Shown: positions 14,839 to 15,083 of the stretch, piece after piece | Layout: every line of letters starts with the position of its first letter | Numbering within the stretch: the stretch's first letter is position 1 | Source of the DNA: a bacterium | GTDB lineage: Bacteria; Spirochaetota; Spirochaetia; JABEVK01 | Length of the DNA: 15,083 nt | Direction of reading: 5' to 3' | NCBI GenBank assembly: GCA_021782055.1 | Contig: JAJXVP010000050.1 | Coordinates: 1-15,083, forward strand | Position numbers and translations under genes: made by a program | Notes under the pieces: model-generated | The model's input: the letters and a program-made list of their open reading frames with translations, nothing else | The model's database searches: none | What the model was told of the DNA's origin: nothing

Positions 14839-15083
14839 TCGTTCTGGGGGTGTAGGATTGCTGCTGTGTTTAAGGTCTTTTGAGAATGTGGTATCTCTTC
14901 TATACTGGTCGGGCTTTTAGTTGCGACACAGCCTGTGATGTCAATGCTGGTCTGACAGTGTCAACAACGGTTTAGAAGTTCCGCTTTTCACCGGCGGCCA
15001 GGTTCCGCTTTTATTTGATTATTCCGGGTCAACGACCCCTATTTTCAATCGGTCTTTCATTCTGTAAGAATCTCCTTTTAGGC
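14839..15083. other. Non-coding right edge, possible end of an IS21-like element
   Basis: No gene is supported in the last 245 bases. From 14939 there are closely packed short repeats. TGTCA occurs at 14939-14943 and 14959-14963, with TGACA (14953-14957) inverted between them. GTTCCGCTTTT occurs twice, at 14978-14988 and 15002-15012. Multiple short terminal repeats near a TG-start are the pattern of IS21-family ends, where IstA binds. The transposase genes would lie beyond the window. This is a suggestion only. Confidence 0.3.
14978..15012 (+). repeat. Tandem pair of an 11-base direct repeat
   Basis: GTTCCGCTTTT at 14978-14988 recurs exactly at 15002-15012, with starts 24 bases apart. The two copies frame a G+C-rich spacer (CACCGGCGGCCAG). 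Two exact 11-mers this close are unlikely by chance. Binding sites for a transposase or regulator are the simplest explanation. Confidence 0.6.

Noticed and set aside
14880..14906. TTGAGA and TATACT as a promoter reading toward the right edge
   Set aside because: The spacer is only 15 bases and no gene start follows within the window.

Overview
The window is a bacterial chromosomal segment carrying an accessory defence island. Base composition is mixed: the left-flank genes (positions 49-2034) look close to balanced, while the block from about 2150 to 13483 is visibly richer in A+T. I cannot assign the organism. A spirochaete or another Gram-negative-type bacterium is possible, but that is a guess.

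Left flank (1-2034): a PfkB-family sugar kinase on the minus strand lies opposite a two-gene plus-strand unit. That unit holds an 85-residue protein of unknown function followed, 4 bases after its stop, by an N-formylglutamate amidohydrolase-family protein. The divergent intergenic region holds a strong palindrome that may be an operator.

Central island (2035-13483): an A+T-rich leader of about 330 bases precedes five tightly packed genes. They encode a DUF499 P-loop ATPase, a DUF3780 protein, an OLD-like ABC/TOPRIM ATPase, a DUF1156 DNA methyltransferase with an FSGSG motif and a DPPY motif, and a SNF2/DEAH-type helicase with an N-terminal phospholipase-D-like domain. Gene boundaries are a 4-base overlap, a 1-base gap (with a TTG start), an 8-base overlap and a 2-base gap, so this is one translationally coupled operon. 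The DUF499, DUF3780, DUF1156 and helicase/PLD set belongs to a recurrent, poorly characterised phage-defence family that is logically related to DISARM and BREX (methylase plus translocase plus nuclease-like parts). The OLD-like ATPase embedded in the middle is the candidate novel element. The likely logic is that the methylase marks self DNA, the ATPases and helicase sense or translocate on unmarked DNA, and the TOPRIM and/or PLD modules are possible effectors.

Right flank (13484-15083): a scarred region. It has a frameshifted remnant of a DUF1016 (YhcG-type) nuclease gene directly after the helicase stop, then a complete PIN toxin / ribbon-helix-helix antitoxin pair. That pair has a near-consensus promoter whose -10 is overlapped by a palindrome and whose start codon sits at the predicted transcription start (leaderless). 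After it come a C-terminal fragment of an MNT-type nucleotidyltransferase and, at the window edge, closely spaced short repeats that may be an end of an IS21-like element. Defence genes, TA module, gene debris and a possible IS end together are typical of a mobile defence island.
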